Shown one piece after another: positions 7,351 through 7,456 of a stretch of 7,456 nt of DNA. The notes under the pieces are model-generated. The model was not told the DNA's origin. It saw only the letters and a list, made by a program, of their open reading frames with translations, and ran no database searches. Each line of letters opens with the position of its first letter. Within the stretch, counting starts at the first letter, position 1. Source of the stretch: a bacterium (lineage in GTDB: Bacteria > Bacteroidota > Bacteroidia > Bacteroidales > Muribaculaceae); the NCBI GenBank assembly GCA_004559845.1, contig SFWW01000075.1, positions 1 to 7,456 of the forward strand, given 5' to 3'. The translations under genes were made by a program, and so were the position numbers.

Positions 7351-7357
7351 ATCGAAG

Positions 7358-7456
7358 TGAAGTGACCCCAAAAAGTTGGACGGGTTATTTACTGTCCGAT
7401 TTGAGAAAGAGTTCGGTATTGCACCGGACTCTTTCCTATTAACCGGGATTTTATTC
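7358..7456 (+). mobile_element. End of an IS3-family (IS150-like) insertion sequence, running off right edge
   Basis: From 7358 the sequence begins TGAAGTGACCCC, continues AAAAAGTTGGAC (7370-7381), and resembles IS3/IS150-group terminal repeats, which start with TG and carry a GACCCC...GTTGGAC core. A GAAG or AAG just outside (7354-7357) could be the 3-4 bp target duplication. No transposase codons are visible; the hairpin at 7405-7435 and the absence of coding suggest this is the left end upstream of orfA, but orientation is uncertain. The assignment rests on memory of terminal sequences. A remnant without a transposase is possible. Confidence 0.55.
7405..7435 (+). other. Strong hairpin inside the insertion sequence end
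   Basis: Arms GAAAGAGTTCGG (7405-7416) and CCGGACTCTTTC (7424-7435) pair over 12 positions, 11 Watson-Crick and one G-U, around a 7-nt loop. No T-run follows, so it is not a typical terminator. In other insertion sequences (IS10, IS50, IS30) hairpins near the end hide the transposase start from read-through transcripts; the same role here is inference. Confidence 0.6.

Overview
The window looks like a stretch of a Bacteroidales chromosome (Bacteroides, Prevotella or Muribaculaceae type). Three things point there: a glycogen cluster of debranching enzyme, glycosyltransferase and GH57 protein in the arrangement I know from that order; promoters that fit the Bacteroidetes pattern (TTTG at -33, TAnnTTTG at -7); and no start codon with a clear Shine-Dalgarno sequence, only A/T-rich leaders. 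No species can be named from the sequence alone.

All five genes lie on the minus strand, so transcription runs right to left. From the right edge: about 100 bases that look like one end of an IS3-family (IS150-like) insertion sequence with a strong internal hairpin (7358-7456); what may be half of an intrinsic terminator (7331-7350); a promoter and a lipid (diacylglycerol or sphingoid) kinase gene (6353-7255); and a 260-base intergenic region holding the promoter of the next unit. Then comes a tightly spaced three-gene operon: glycogen debranching enzyme (4146-6092), GT-B glycosyltransferase of glycogen-synthase type (2862-4121) and GH57 alpha-amylase-like protein (1420-2820). It is closed by a perfect 14-bp hairpin terminator (1367-1400). 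Last is the 5' part of a secreted S9A prolyl oligopeptidase with its own promoter, running off the left edge. No stretch over 300 bases lacks a gene.

The operon is best read as storage alpha-glucan metabolism in the cytoplasm: the glycosyltransferase extends chains, the debranching enzyme removes branch points, and the GH57 protein acts on or binds the glucan. No branching enzyme or ADP-glucose pyrophosphorylase is in the window. The lipid kinase and the peptidase are separate units with no evident link to glycogen.

Most notable are the GH57 protein, which has Asn where the family's catalytic Asp is expected and carries a coiled coil plus a KKxx-repeat tail, and the IS end that appears to have landed in the loop of a terminator. 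I found no evidence of a wholly new system; the rest is ordinary chromosomal content.
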